A stretch of DNA of 64,000 nt from Gossypium raimondii (Eukaryota > Streptophyta > Magnoliopsida > Malvales > Malvaceae). The stretch is taken from contig NC_068567.1 of the NCBI RefSeq assembly GCF_025698545.1, positions 60,772,705 to 60,836,704 on the forward strand, in the 5' to 3' direction. A program made the position numbers and the translations under genes. The notes under the pieces are model-generated. The model saw only the letters and a list, made by a program, of their open reading frames with translations. It did no database searches and was not told the origin of the DNA. Shown one piece after another: positions 50,348 to 61,312 of the stretch; the stretch's first letter is position 1; each line of letters opens with the position of its first letter.

Positions 50348-50934
50348 TAGAGTTGTCTATGGGTCGGGTCGCTCGAAAAATGAGATAGTTTGGACAAAAA
50401 TATAGTAAAAAAATAGGGTTAGTTTAGAAAATGGGTCGGACCTCGAATAAGCTTTTCCTAAGGTCGGCCCGAATTTTCAATTTAAAAAAACCCTACTGTT
50501 TTCGTTGTTGTTTTTTCATATTTTGTTGTTATTTTATCACTTTTTGCCACTATTTTGCTACAATTTTACTATTATATTGTTAATATTTGGATATTATATA
50601 ATACTCGTTTTATTGTTAATTTTGCTACTATTTTAGAAGTATTTGTTTATTAAGTTGCACTTATCTTAGTTTTATTTAAGTATAAAGACTTTTCTAAACT
50701 GATTTCCAATTTGTTGAGAAACATCTATTTTAATATTTTTAGTGTATTTGATGTATTATATATTTTAAAAAATTTATATAAAAAATAAAATTTTAAAAAA
50801 ATACGAGTCCGAATTTTAGCATCTTTATTTAAGCTGGGTTTGAGCAAAAATTTAGATCCATTTTTTGGGACGAGTTAAGCCCGGACTTGACAATTGGATT
50901 TTATTAGGACCCAATTCAGCCATGAGCAACTCTC
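50348..50934 (+). mobile_element. hAT-like non-autonomous element
   Basis: Left end AGAGTTGTCTATGGGTCGGG and right end CCATGAGCAACTCT form a terminal inverted repeat. The interior is shared with 23103-23560 (reverse). About 587 bp, no coding capacity. An 8-bp target duplication is not clear. Confidence 0.6.
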
Positions 50935-51807
50935 AATTAATTGGATACCAATTGAATCAAAAAAATGACTTGAAAACGTACTATTAATAAAGTAATAAAC
51001 CAGATATTTAGGGATTGAACACCCAAATTTGATGAAGATTTTACATAAAAATTTTACCACAAACCTATGATTTAATTGATAAACAAAATATTTATAAATA
51101 TATATTTATATAAAATTATTTATCATCCAAATCATACGTGAGACATGATTTAAATTATACTTCTAAATCATCTTCGAGTATAAATGTTATAATGTTCAAA
51201 ATTAAAATATAATACTAAATCTCAAATTTAAGAATGGTAGAGGGACTAATATCAGAATTTGACCTCTTTTGTTATAATATTCGAGTGGGATGAGATTGCT
51301 TTAGTGGATGAGATCATGCAACGTGGGCCACTAAATTTTTGGTTTGAATTTTGACTTTACACTGCCAATTTACTTAGAGAGACGTGGAGTTTTGCGGCCG
51401 TTGGATCTGCTTTCCGACAAGATTGATCGGATGGTTTGTTCATATGATAAAAAATTGTGTAATATTGACGATGAGATCACAATTTTCATAATTTATTAGT
51501 ATTTATTTTAAATTTTTATTTGTAAAATTTTTATTTAATATATTAAAAAATTAGTATTCATTATGAATAATACTTGATTGATCTTAAAAATATATGAAGT
51601 AAAAAATAAATTGAATTATATATTTAAGTTTTCAGTTAACGTTAGTTATATCGAGAATAATTTCTGCTTTACTTCTTCCCGGCAAAGAAAATGTATATCG
51701 TAAAATAAACATATTTTAGTCAAATGTAGATGTGATATAATTAAAGGGTTTGTTAATATAATATGATACTCAGTAAAACAACTAAAAATGGTATAATTGG
51801 TTCTACT

Positions 51808-51995
51808 CGATAAAGGTATTAAAATGGGCGTTATTCATACAGATAATCTGGAAGTAGTCGGGATTTTACACAACAATGAGACGGCGGACTCAAGAATCAC
51901 TGTGGTTAGGAGGATTAAGCTTATTATGAGAATTGAAGGGCAATAGAGGATAAGATTTATTCCTGGATAATGCAACTTAGTTGTCGATTATATAA
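51808..51995 (+). mobile_element. LINE RNase H fragment
   Basis: Frame reads VIHTDNLEVVGILHNNETAD, then TVVRRIKLIMRIEGQ, stop, RIRFIPG and NLVVDYI. This fits the plant LINE RNase H pattern QTDNLEVV, VLRRI..I...W.I.HIPRE.N.VAD. 5'-truncated and interrupted. Confidence 0.65.
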
Positions 51996-52533
51996 TTTGA
52001 AATGCATTTGAAATGTTAAATACAATAATATTAGTAAATGTTTAAAAATTATTTGTTAGTCCGATTTCAATTTATACGATAATGCTTTTTTAATTAAAAC
52101 TCAATCGATATTTATATGATGGTATTAAATGAAATATATAAAATCAATAATTTTTGAAATATCTTTTTAAAAGAATGAAGTGGATTTCACATGTCATGGG
52201 GTCACACCATATCATCATCACATGTGTTGCACCAAATGCACATGATTATGATGCAAACTCTGCATGTTTTTTTGCATAAATATGAACTACACAATGCACA
52301 TAGAAACAAAATAACAATTTTTTTTTTGAAATTTAATGTTTTAATTTTTAATTTTGAAAATTTATTCATTTTTCTTATTTAATTTAAAATTTAAATTTAA
52401 ATTTAATTCATAATACTATGATTTGGTTTATGTAATTTAAATTTAAAGGAGATCTATTAACAAGTATGGGAATTAAAATGTTAAAAATTAGAAAAAAATA
52501 ATAATAATTAAACTAAAAAAACAAGTATTGAAG

Positions 52534-52883
52534 TAGAGGTGCTCATGGGCCGGGCCTAGAAAAAACTTTGGCCAGCATCCTAGGCCCGGCCGGCCCAAAA
52601 TATTGGACTAAAATTTTGTCCATGTCCGGCCCGGAAAATTCCTAAGCCCCAGCCCAGCCCATTTTTAATAAACACCAAAAATTTATTTAAAAAAAGTATT
52701 TTAAAAATATTTTAAAATTTAAAAAATAAAAATATATATTTATAATGTATTCAGGCCGGGCCCAGGCCAAAAAAGTGGTGCCTAATGCCCGACCCGTTTT
52801 CTAATCGGGCCTCGTTTTTTTTGCCCAAACCCATATTTCGGGCGGGCCGTCTGGCCGAGCCGCCCGGCCCATGAGCACTTCCA
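52534..52883. mobile_element. 350-bp non-autonomous hAT element with 8-bp target duplication
   Basis: The left terminus TAGAGGTGCTCATGGGCCGGG pairs with the right terminus CCCGGCCCATGAGCACTTCCA, with only two mismatches in the outer 13 bp. Flanks TATTGAAG (52526-52533) and GATTGAAG (52884-52891) match at 7 of 8. The interior is GC-rich near both ends with several GGCCCGG motifs and AT-rich in the middle. No coding. Confidence 0.8.
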
Positions 52884-53042
52884 GATTGAAGTCATGATTA
52901 AAACTTAAAATAATTATATTATTTGTACATTTTAGGTTTAGTCTTTCTATTTTTATTTAAAGGAACGTAGTTTTTATACACTTCAAATTTAAAAATCTAA
53001 GTACAAATGCTAATATAGTTAAAATTATTCTATTAAAGCCGA

Positions 53043-53222
53043 TTTAACCTTAGCTCGATTGGCATGGGCATTGTTACCAATGCAGGAGGACGTGGGTTCA
53101 AATGCGCTGAAGCACATTAACCTCCTATTTATGAGTTGAGGATGGGCTATGGGTAATTTTAGGCATTCTGTAAAAAAAAAAACAGATATGATCAGAACCT
53201 ATAATAAGATTGTTAAAAAAAA
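53043..53222 (+). mobile_element. tRNA-derived SINE, copy F (full length)
   Basis: The best-preserved copy: A-box region TTAGCTCGATTGGCATGGGC, B-box GTGGGTTCAAATGCGC, ACCTCCTATTTATGAGTTGAG, GGCTATGGGTAATTTTAGGC, an internal A-run, CAGAACCTATAATAAGATTG and a terminal A-run at 53215-53222. About 180 bp. Confidence 0.85.
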
Positions 53223-54282
53223 TCTTCTATTAAAAATTGGTCCACATAGAACAATTGAATTTAAATTTTGAAATCCAATAAAGAAAGAGATTAAATTTTA
53301 AATATATTTGATTGTTTGTTTAACTTAAAGAAATTTATAAAATCCCAAAAACTCGTTACTTTTAAATAAAATCTAACAAATAATTTATAAATAAAATCTA
53401 AAAGCTTCCTATTGCATTCTTGTCAACTTGAAGAAGTCCTCTAATTTGTTTGCAATTTATTTAGATAAAATGTAATTTTGTTGGGTTTTCAATTTTTTAA
53501 CTTGAATTTTAGAATTTTTGGTATTATTTTTAAAATTTTTAGATACATTTTTTATAATTTATAGTTTATTTTATATTTTAAATATTTTATAAGTACCGAG
53601 TTGAGAGAATGTGTCAAGTTCCGGGGCTAAATGAATATTTGAGCCTTATAATTATAATTAAATATAAAACATATAATATTATTTATATAAATAATAATTT
53701 ATTTTGTAACTTTTAGCAATATATAATAATCATTTAATTATATGTGTTTGAGGATCACATTCTTTAAATGTGTAAGTATTGAGGATTAAATGTGTTAATA
53801 TGCCAATTAGAAAAATTCCACGTCACTTTTGCGTATAGCTTTAACGGGTGACTTAAATTTTAAATTGAGGAAAGTTAATGACTCTAATCCCTAATTTCTA
53901 AAACCCTAATTGGCCTACCCCTTCTCTCTGCAACTCAGCATATCGTCATTCGAATTTGTACACTCATTTTTGCAACATCGTCTTTACCATAACATTTATA
54001 TGTATGTTCAGGTATGATTATCTGAGCTTTCTTCTTGCTTTCTTCTTTTTCCCCTTTTGTTTACATTCAATTTAGAACACTGGGTAGTTAAATGATTTTA
54101 TTAATGCTTTTGCATTTAGTTTAATGATGGGGTCATTCTCAGAATACAATTTTATTGGATTGAGAAAAAAAGTGAAGATTATGTTTCCATTTCACCACTT
54201 AATATATTCACAATTATCTGTAACTTGAATTTTCTAATTAGATATCATAGGGGAACCATAGAATCTATATTGGATTACTGTT

Positions 54283-54665
54283 CTTCTGTAAAAGGAGTCG
54301 GAAATCTCTCAACAAATATATATCTAATTAAACCGCATAGGAGAAGTTTTCGAAGTGTTAGTTTGCTCAGAGCCAGTGGACCCTTCACCATGTCTGGTAA
54401 TGTCCTTGGTCTGGGTTTTGTCTCCAGACTCCATCGAGAACCGTGCGGGATTTGCGGAGTGGGGGTGCCTTGTCTGATTGTGCTGATAACCTGATCAAGT
54501 GAATCCCGTGCTGCTCTCGATGGAATCAGGAGACAAAACCTCGAGCTGGGACAATACTAGACGTGTTGAGGGGTTTGCTGGCTTTGGGTGAGCGACACTT
54601 CAGAGACTTCTGTAAAAGGAATCGGAAATCTCTCAACAAATATATATCTAATTAAACTGCATAGG
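54283..54665. repeat. 59-bp direct repeats flanking a 265-bp insert
   Basis: CTTCTGTAAAAGGAGTCGGA...CGCATAGG at 54283-54341 recurs at 54607-54665 with two transitions. The sequence between them (54342-54606) is the palindromic element. Either the insertion was accompanied by a long duplication, or a tandem duplication later received the insert. Confidence 0.9.
54342..54611. mobile_element. 270-bp imperfect palindrome (foldback / MITE-like or hairpin locus)
   Basis: The outer ends AGAAGTTTTCGAAGTG and CACTTCAGAGACTTCT pair at 13 of 16. Further in, GGTTTTGTCTCC pairs with GGAGACAAAACC, CCATCGAGA with TCTCGATGG, and CGGGATT with AATCCCG. Arms are about 110 bp with roughly 75% pairing, and most mismatches are transitions, as expected from decay of methylated cytosines. 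The loop is about 45 nt. It has no meaningful coding capacity. Confidence 0.75.
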
Positions 54666-54773
54666 TAACAGGTTGAACAATTTTTTTTTGTTGATAGCTA
54701 CTGGTGTTTGTGTCTTGTAATTGCTAGACTTAGGCTATATTTTTTGTTTCTAAATCTTTTCCCAATTTGCAGT

Positions 54774-57245
54774 ATGCCTTATGCATTATCTATTTTACTC
54801 AGATTGGTGTCCACCTACAGAAGTAGGCATATTTCCGAAAGTTTGCCGTTGTTTCAAGCTCGTCGCACCTTGTTTTCAACATCCGTGAATGCTCTTCAAC
54901 GCACATCAGATGAAGACGGTGACAAGAGGATTGATTTCGACCATCTATTCAAATCCTGCAACCGGTTGCACCTTGCCAAGCTCCTCCATGCCCTTGTTGT
55001 TGTTGCGGGGAAAGCTCGAAGCATCTTTTTTTCTGCCAAGCTTGTTAATGTTTATGCCTACCTTGGCGATGTCTCGTTCTCGCGCCGCACATTTGATCAA
55101 ATACCCAACAAAGATGTTTATACCTGGAATTCAATGGTTTCTGCTTATGTACGCACGGGTCATTTTCGGGAAGCTGTAGATTGTTTCTATCAGTTTTTCT
55201 TGACCTCTGGTCTTCGACCTGATTTCTACACTTTTGCTCCCGTGCTAAAAGCTTGTAAAAATCCACTCGATGGGATGAGGATACATTGCTTGGTACTAAA
55301 ACTGGGCTTTGAATGGGATGTCTTTGTCACCGCTTCCTTGGTTCACATGTATACCCGATTCAGAGCTTTAGGCAATGCTCGTAAATTATTTGATGATATG
55401 CCAGTACGAGATATGGGTTCTTGGAATGCAATGATTTCTGGATACTGTCAAAACAGCAATGCTGCGGAGGCATTAGATGTTTTGAATGAGATGAGATCAG
55501 AAGGGGTACTGATGGATCCGGTTACTATAGTTAGCATTCTTCCTATTTGTGCACAGTTAGACGATATTTTGAATGGAATGTCGATTCATGTATATTCTAT
55601 AAAACGTGGGTTGGAGTATGATTTGTTCGTATCTAATGCTTTGATTAACATGTACGCGAAATTTGGTGAGTTGGCAAATGCGCAGAAGGTTCTCGATAAC
55701 ATGGTAGTAAGGGATGTGGTCTCTTGGAACTCGATAATTGCTGCTTACGAGCAGAATGATGATCCGAACAGGGCGCTAGCTTTATTCTACGACATGCAAC
55801 TAACTGGAATTAGTCCTGATTACCTGACGCTGGTGAGTGTAACATCTATCGTTGCTCAATTAGGTGATTCTTGGAATGGTAAGTCCGTCCATGGATTTGT
55901 CATGAGGAGAGGTTGGATTCTGAAAGATGTCATTTCCGGAAATTCAGTGGTGGACATGTACAGTAAACTTGGTGATATGAGTTCTGCACGTGCAGTTTTT
56001 GAATCCCTTCCGGTTAAAGACGTGGTATCTTGGAACACTTTAATCACCGGTTACACTCAAAATGGTTTGGCAAGCGAGGCAATCGAAGTATTCGACATGA
56101 TGCAAAAGGAAATAGTACCAAATCAAGCGACTTGGGTCAGCATTTTACCCGCTTATTCCAATATAGGCGCCTTGCGACAAGGGATGCGGGTTCACGGACT
56201 GTTGGTTAAGTCATCGCTCTATTTGGATATCTTTGTCGGAACCTGCCTAATCGACATGTATGGGAAATGTGGGAAATTAGATGATGCTATGTCCTTGTTC
56301 TATGAAGTACCGAAAATGACATCTGTCCCCTGGAATGCCATAATATCTTGTCACGGAATTCATGGGCATGCTGAGAAAGCTCTAAAACTATTTAGAGAAA
56401 TGCGAGAAGAGAGAGTGAAGCCGGACCATGTAACTTTTGTATCACTGCTCTCAGCTTGTAGCCATTCGGGTTTAGTTGAAGAGGGTCAGTGGTGCTTTAA
56501 TGTGATGCGGGAAGAATACGGAATTGAGCCTATTTTGAAGCATTATGGTTGCATGGTAGATATGTTCGGTCGAGCTGGGCATCTAGAGAAGGCATATAAT
56601 TTTATAAAAGACATGCCAGTAAAACCCGATGCATCTGTTTGGGGTGCCCTTCTTGGTGCTTGTAGAATACATGGAAACATTGATTTGGGCGCTTTTGCAT
56701 CCGAACGTTTGTTTGAAGTGGATTCTGAGAATGTCGGGTACTATGTTCTGATGTCTAACATTTATGCGAATATTGGGAAATGGGAAGGAGTAGATAAAGT
56801 AAGAACACTAGCCAGAGATATGGGATTGAGGAAAACTCCTGGATGGAGCTCGATTGAGGCGAATAACAAGGTCGATGTCTTTTATACCGGAAATCAAAGC
56901 CATCCGAAATGCGAGGAGATATACAAGGAGTTGAGGAATTTGAATGCTAAAATGAAAAGTCTAGGCCATGTTCCAGACTACAGTTTCGTTTTGCAGGATG
57001 TCGAAGAAGACGAGAAGGAGCATATCCTTATGAGTCATAGCGAGAGATTGGCGATTGCATTCGGGATTATTAGCACCCCTCCTAAAACTCCTATTAGAAT
57101 ATTCAAGAACCTGAGAGTTTGCGGTGATTGTCACAATGCAACCAAGTACATATCCAAAATCACCGAGAGAGAGATCATCGTACGGGATTCCAACCGTTTT
57201 CATCATTTCAAAGACGGGGTTTGCTCTTGCCGTGACTATTGGTAA
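54774..57245 (+). CDS. PLS-class DYW pentatricopeptide repeat protein (EMB2758/At4g33990-like)
   Basis: RNA-binding protein of the PLS-DYW type, normally imported into plastids or mitochondria where such proteins specify C-to-U editing sites. Single exon, 823 residues, the same length I recall for Arabidopsis At4g33990 (EMB2758), and its blocks match closely in order: DVYTWNSMVSAYVRTGH, GNARKLFDDMPVRDMGSWNA, DLFVSNALINMYAKFGELAN, TWVSILPAYSNIGALRQGM, SLLSACSHSGLVEEGQWCF. The E/DYW region has the deaminase signature HSERLAIAF and CGDCHNATKYISKITER, ending CSCRDYW. The N-terminal stretch (MPYALSILLRLVSTYRSRH) is basic and targeting-like. I chose the ATG at 54774, right after an acceptor site. 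The region downstream carries a decayed duplicate of the gene's 3' end. Intact. Confidence 0.95.
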   Translation: MPYALSILLRLVSTYRSRHISESLPLFQARRTLFSTSVNALQRTSDEDGDKRIDFDHLFKSCNRLHLAKLLHALVVVAGKARSIFFSAKLVNVYAYLGDVSFSRRTFDQIPNKDVYTWNSMVSAYVRTGHFREAVDCFYQFFLTSGLRPDFYTFAPVLKACKNPLDGMRIHCLVLKLGFEWDVFVTASLVHMYTRFRALGNARKLFDDMPVRDMGSWNAMISGYCQNSNAAEALDVLNEMRSEGVLMDPVTIVSILPICAQLDDILNGMSIHVYSIKRGLEYDLFVSNALINMYAKFGELANAQKVLDNMVVRDVVSWNSIIAAYEQNDDPNRALALFYDMQLTGISPDYLTLVSVTSIVAQLGDSWNGKSVHGFVMRRGWILKDVISGNSVVDMYSKLGDMSSARAVFESLPVKDVVSWNTLITGYTQNGLASEAIEVFDMMQKEIVPNQATWVSILPAYSNIGALRQGMRVHGLLVKSSLYLDIFVGTCLIDMYGKCGKLDDAMSLFYEVPKMTSVPWNAIISCHGIHGHAEKALKLFREMREERVKPDHVTFVSLLSACSHSGLVEEGQWCFNVMREEYGIEPILKHYGCMVDMFGRAGHLEKAYNFIKDMPVKPDASVWGALLGACRIHGNIDLGAFASERLFEVDSENVGYYVLMSNIYANIGKWEGVDKVRTLARDMGLRKTPGWSSIEANNKVDVFYTGNQSHPKCEEIYKELRNLNAKMKSLGHVPDYSFVLQDVEEDEKEHILMSHSERLAIAFGIISTPPKTPIRIFKNLRVCGDCHNATKYISKITEREIIVRDSNRFHHFKDGVCSCRDYW

Positions 57246-57542
57246 ACATGAATTCAAGAAACAACAAGAACGGAGTACACTCTATAAAGCTTAAGCAGTT
57301 GAGCCGGAACTTGGATTGATTATCATTAAACCATACTTCCGGCACGAGTTGCACTGTATCAGACAACAGGATGTACTCATTCAAATCTGCTTTACCGAGA
57401 GAGACCATCAAGCCTGATTCGAACCATTTTTCGTCATCATGAAAATGGGGTTGGCTCTTTATATGCTCTGGCAGTTGAACTGGAGCTTGGATTGATTACC
57501 GGTGAACCATACTTTCAGCATGATGTACCCATTCAAATCTGC
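57162..57542 (+). repeat. Tandem duplication of the PPR 3' end (DYW tail plus 3' UTR)
   Basis: Unit 1 (57162-57393) starts with ACCGAGAGAGAGATCATCG, which encodes TEREII near the C-terminus, and continues into the 3' UTR. Unit 2 (57394-57542) starts with ACCGAGAGAGACCATCAAG and keeps diverged versions of TTCGAACCATTTTT, ATGGGGTTGGCTCTT, GCAGTTGA.C.GGA.CTTGGA, AACCATACTT and CCATTCAAATCTGC in the same order. Several differences and gaps show it is old. Confidence 0.75.
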
Positions 57543-58474
57543 AAACTGATATGACTTAATAGAAAAGCTCATCATTTTTGCCATTCTCTAAAAGTCTAAT
57601 TACTCTCTGCTTTCTTTCAACATGTCTGATTAATGTATTTTATATTTATATAAATTTTGATACGGAAATAATTTGTATTAGGTTAAAATTCTGGTCGGGT
57701 TGGTTGGAATGGGAACTGGCCGGAGTATTGGTCCAGAGGACATTGAACCGATTAATCCAATAATCGGTATGGATCAGTTGAACCCAACAAAAAGCTCATT
57801 GAACTGAGCCTTTGAATTGGATTTTTAATAAAATTTATGAAATTTTTAATGATTAATTAATTGAACCGGTCGAATTAGTAGGACTAATAAACTTGTGGCC
57901 TGACCGGTGGTTGAATCAGTCTAATGCTAAAAACATTTGTTAAAATATGTCATAAGTCCTTGTAGTTTTTGTAAATTTAGAAGTTAGTTCTATTTTTCAG
58001 ATTTCAAAATTCAAGTCCAACTGTTAATATTGTTAAAATTATTTTGTTAAATTAATTCAGGTATATTGTATCGTCATTTTTTAGTTACATGGCAACAAGT
58101 GAGTATATATATTTTTATCGTACCAACCGATTTTAAAAATATATATAACAATGTTAATAATTGGATTTAAACTTTGAAATTTGAAAAGTAGAGATTAAAT
58201 TCTTAGAAATAAAAGTACAGATATTATATTTTAAATTTATGAAAATTACAAAGACTTATGACATATTTTAACTTTTGTATTATATAAATTTTGAGATATT
58301 CTTGTACTATAGTTTTTTTTTTGGTGATTTTAGTCTTTCTGCGGTAAATTGATCATTTTAATTGATTAAAATTTTAATTAATCAACATATATGTATAATT
58401 TGTAAATTTAGTCCTTATATTTTTTTTTAATTTGAAATCTTAATCTTGTTCCAAATAGTATGTCTGCTATGTCA

Positions 58475-58815
58475 AACTTTGCTATTAGTCTCATATTATT
58501 CGTAAGTTGCAAATTTATTACATATTCTTCAATTTGATCATTTTAATTTTGATACATTTTAATTTTAAAATTTCAATATTGATTCAAACTTTTATTTGTT
58601 AAATTCGTTAATTAAAATTACGTGATTTTTATAATTATATGTAGAAATAATATAATATATTTATCGCATAAGATTTTGGAAATAACACAATTTAACTTAA
58701 CAGAATATAACGATTACCAAATTTTGAAAAGTAAAAAAAAGACTAAAATAATCAAAATTAAGCACAAAGATTAAATCCGTAACTTACGCAGTGCATAGAC
58801 TAATAACAGAATTCG
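58475..58815. mobile_element. TIR repeat of the TTTAGTCCTTATA type (MITE-like)
   Basis: Left end TTTGCTATTAGTCTCATAT with GTAAGTTGCAAATTTA; right end TAAATCCGTAACTTACGCAG then AGACTAATAACAGAATTC. The ends are inverse to each other. About 340 bp, non-coding. Confidence 0.55.
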
Positions 58816-60397
58816 TTTTACTTTTTTGAAAAGTGTATTTTTTAATCTTGTTGTCAACTCTTTTCAATTTTTCTTTTTACAATTCTTCAAAGTTAAAAAT
58901 GACAAAGTGGAATAAGATAATAACAGAGGGACTAAATCTGCAAAAAACACATAAGAGAGATACTTTTTATAGAATTTGACTTTAATATTGTGAGGTGTAG
59001 AGGTGGAAGGGAAATGACAAGGGGTCCATGTGCTTATCTGGACTATGCTTCATGCCAACATGGAAACAGGGAGAAAAAAGATCATTCACAGTTTGACTTC
59101 ATTAGTCCTCACAAATCTTCATAATTGCCAGCTCAGCCCTTTTGACAATAAACAGCCAAAATCCCCTTTTCTTCATGATTTTTTTAATTTCATATGAATA
59201 TTTTTATGAGGGTTAAACAACTTATTAATCATCAGATCAGACCCTTGTGGTAAGGTAAGGCTGGTCTCAAGTCAACTATTAATAAGTTTGTATTTGGAAT
59301 TGGTTTAACTACGAAATTGGCCTCCAAATTATATATATTTTTCGTTTAGGTACTTAAAGTTTTCATTCTACTTTAAAATTGGATGACAGTCTAATAAAAA
59401 CGTGACATGTGTCATGTTATTATTCTTCGATATCGTATCATGAGATGAAATGAAACAAAATTAACAATTTAAATATCACTTTTGACAATAAAAAAAAACT
59501 TAAGTGAAAAATGCGCTATAATTTCAAGTCAATTTTTTATTTAGACCATTGATAATTAACAACATCTAGAACCATTAAAATAGGAAAAAATAATTTTAAT
59601 AATAACATAATTAATTATGAATTTCGTGCGAATTAAATTTTGGCATTGTTGATTAAAGGTAGATTCTTTGGATCCTTAAGCATTCAAGTTTAAATCTTAC
59701 TATGTGTAATTACGATACTTGGATTTCTAATCCCAATATGTGTCTATGCCTTGAATGAATTTATCCAATTTTTTTCGGTTCTTAATATGTTGTGCTTTAT
59801 ATTGGCTTAGTTTTCTACACTCGTATTTATTTGTAAAATAGAAACTTTCAAAACAAAATTATGGATTCCATTTTTAAAATATTGGGAAGTTGTCTCTACT
59901 TGGGTATAAAGTTGGGTCGGGTTAGGCCATTGTATGGTATTAAAACAATCTTGCTTAAGTTTTATCGAGTCCATCCATATTTGTAAAGGATAAACGCAAA
60001 CCAATTTAGAATTGGCTACAATTTAAAAATTAATTTAAATTATTTTTAATCTACTATTTAATAATTTTATATGAATTTTACTTTCATTACTTTTAAATAT
60101 AATATATTTTTTAATGTTTACATTATAGTATTATATATTATAACTTTAATTTTTATGTGTTATTGTAATAAAATAAAACACTACATTCCAATATTCAACG
60201 GATTGATTTGGGCTGGAGCCTTGAACGTTATAGTCCAAGTTTGGCACATATTTTACACAACCTAATTTTATTGCCTATACTCTTCCAAATATTGAACAAT
60301 ACTTCTCATTTGGGCAGATATCCCAATCCTTAAAACAAGCGTACTAGGTTTTTATATTTTATGAAAATTGAAATTTTAGCTCGATTAGTAGGGGAGG

Positions 60398-60650
60398 AAA
60401 CATAATTTTTTTGTGAGGGGCCAAAAACTAAGTTATATTTTTTTATAAGAACTAAAATGCAATTTCACCAATATATTAGTTTACATCTTCATGGTTTTTA
60501 GAATGAATAAATCAAAATTTTCTCATTTTTGAGAGGTCAAATTGTAAATTTACCATATACTATTCATAATTTAATAAAATTGAAAAAGATCTAAAGGAGA
60601 ATTTTCCATTTGAGGGAGCCAAGCCCTATTTGCCCCGTTGCCGCCCTACT
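60398..60650 (-). mobile_element. MITE-like interspersed repeat, reverse copy
   Basis: AAATGCAATTTCACCAATATA, ACATCTTCATGGTTTTTAG, AAATCAAAATTTTCTCATTT and ATTTGAGGGAGCCAAGCCC match the reverse of 26163-26412. Confidence 0.6.
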
Positions 60651-61093
60651 AATTAGGTAACATTATTAAACATTATTATTAAATCATGAACACAAAAATC
60701 AATCGTTCAACAATTTATAAACAAAAAACGAACAAAAAAATCAACAGTTTAATAATTTATATATAACAAATTAACCAAAAAAACAATAATTTAAGGTCTT
60801 GTGTTTACATTACAAACATGTAAATTAACTTTCCAATTCTTGTAAAATAAAATAAAAATCTAATTAAATATTAAAAATCTACAAATATTATCCTATCAGT
60901 AAATATTCCAAAATCATGAAAACTAAAATAATAAAAAACTAAAATGTACACAAATATTGAAATGAGTATTTTTTTTGTCATTTAAGTAAAAAAATATAAT
61001 TTTATCCTTAAATTATTCGAATATTTTTATTTAAGTAAGTGAATTAAAATATTAATTTTATTTAACCACGGAAGTTAGATGAGATGACAAGGG

Positions 61094-61312
61094 TCCAAGG
61101 ACGTAGTTATGGGGCTGGTAGGGCCTAACTCCCTTAAATTAGTAAAGGTAAAATTACACTTTAGCCCTACTAAAAATGATAAAAATTTGATTTAATCATT
61201 TAAAAATTATAAAGATATAGGCTAATAAAATAGTGAAATTGTATTTTTATTATCGTAAAATTTACAATTTAATTTCGACCTCCCTAAAAATTTTTTTGCC
61301 TTCTCCCCTGCA
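61094..61312 (+). mobile_element. MITE-like interspersed repeat
   Basis: GGACGTAGTTATGGGGCTGG at the left, AAAATTTGATTTAATCATT, ATTATAAAGATATAGGCTAA and CAATTTAATTTCGACCTCC, ending TTGCCTTCTCCCCTG. Same sense as 26163-26412. Confidence 0.6.

Larger units (their letters stand above)
50940..53900. other. Repeat-rich spacer upstream of the PPR gene
   Basis: No gene is supported. It contains a LINE RNase H fragment (51808-51995), a hAT element (52534-52883) and a SINE (53043-53222). Between 53230 and 53880 I see only AT-rich sequence. Confidence 0.5.
53900..54773 (+). other. Leader / upstream region of the PPR gene
   Basis: A T-rich acceptor CCCAATTTGCAG ends at 54772, one base before the ATG at 54774, so a 5' leader intron is likely. 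Possible leader exon sequence with the motif AAACCCTAATTGGCC occurs at about 53911. The hairpin and direct repeat described separately lie within this putative intron. Confidence 0.45.

Noticed and set aside
54225-54494. 89-residue frame upstream of the PPR
   Set aside because: It lies across the direct repeat and palindrome and has no similarity.
54708-54773. Upstream extension of the PPR frame
   Set aside because: It does not begin with ATG and is crossed by an acceptor site right before 54774; the 823-residue form equals the family length.
60180-60330. Possible gene fragment (GGATTGATTTGGGCTGGAGCC)
   Set aside because: No frame of useful length and no recognisable motif.
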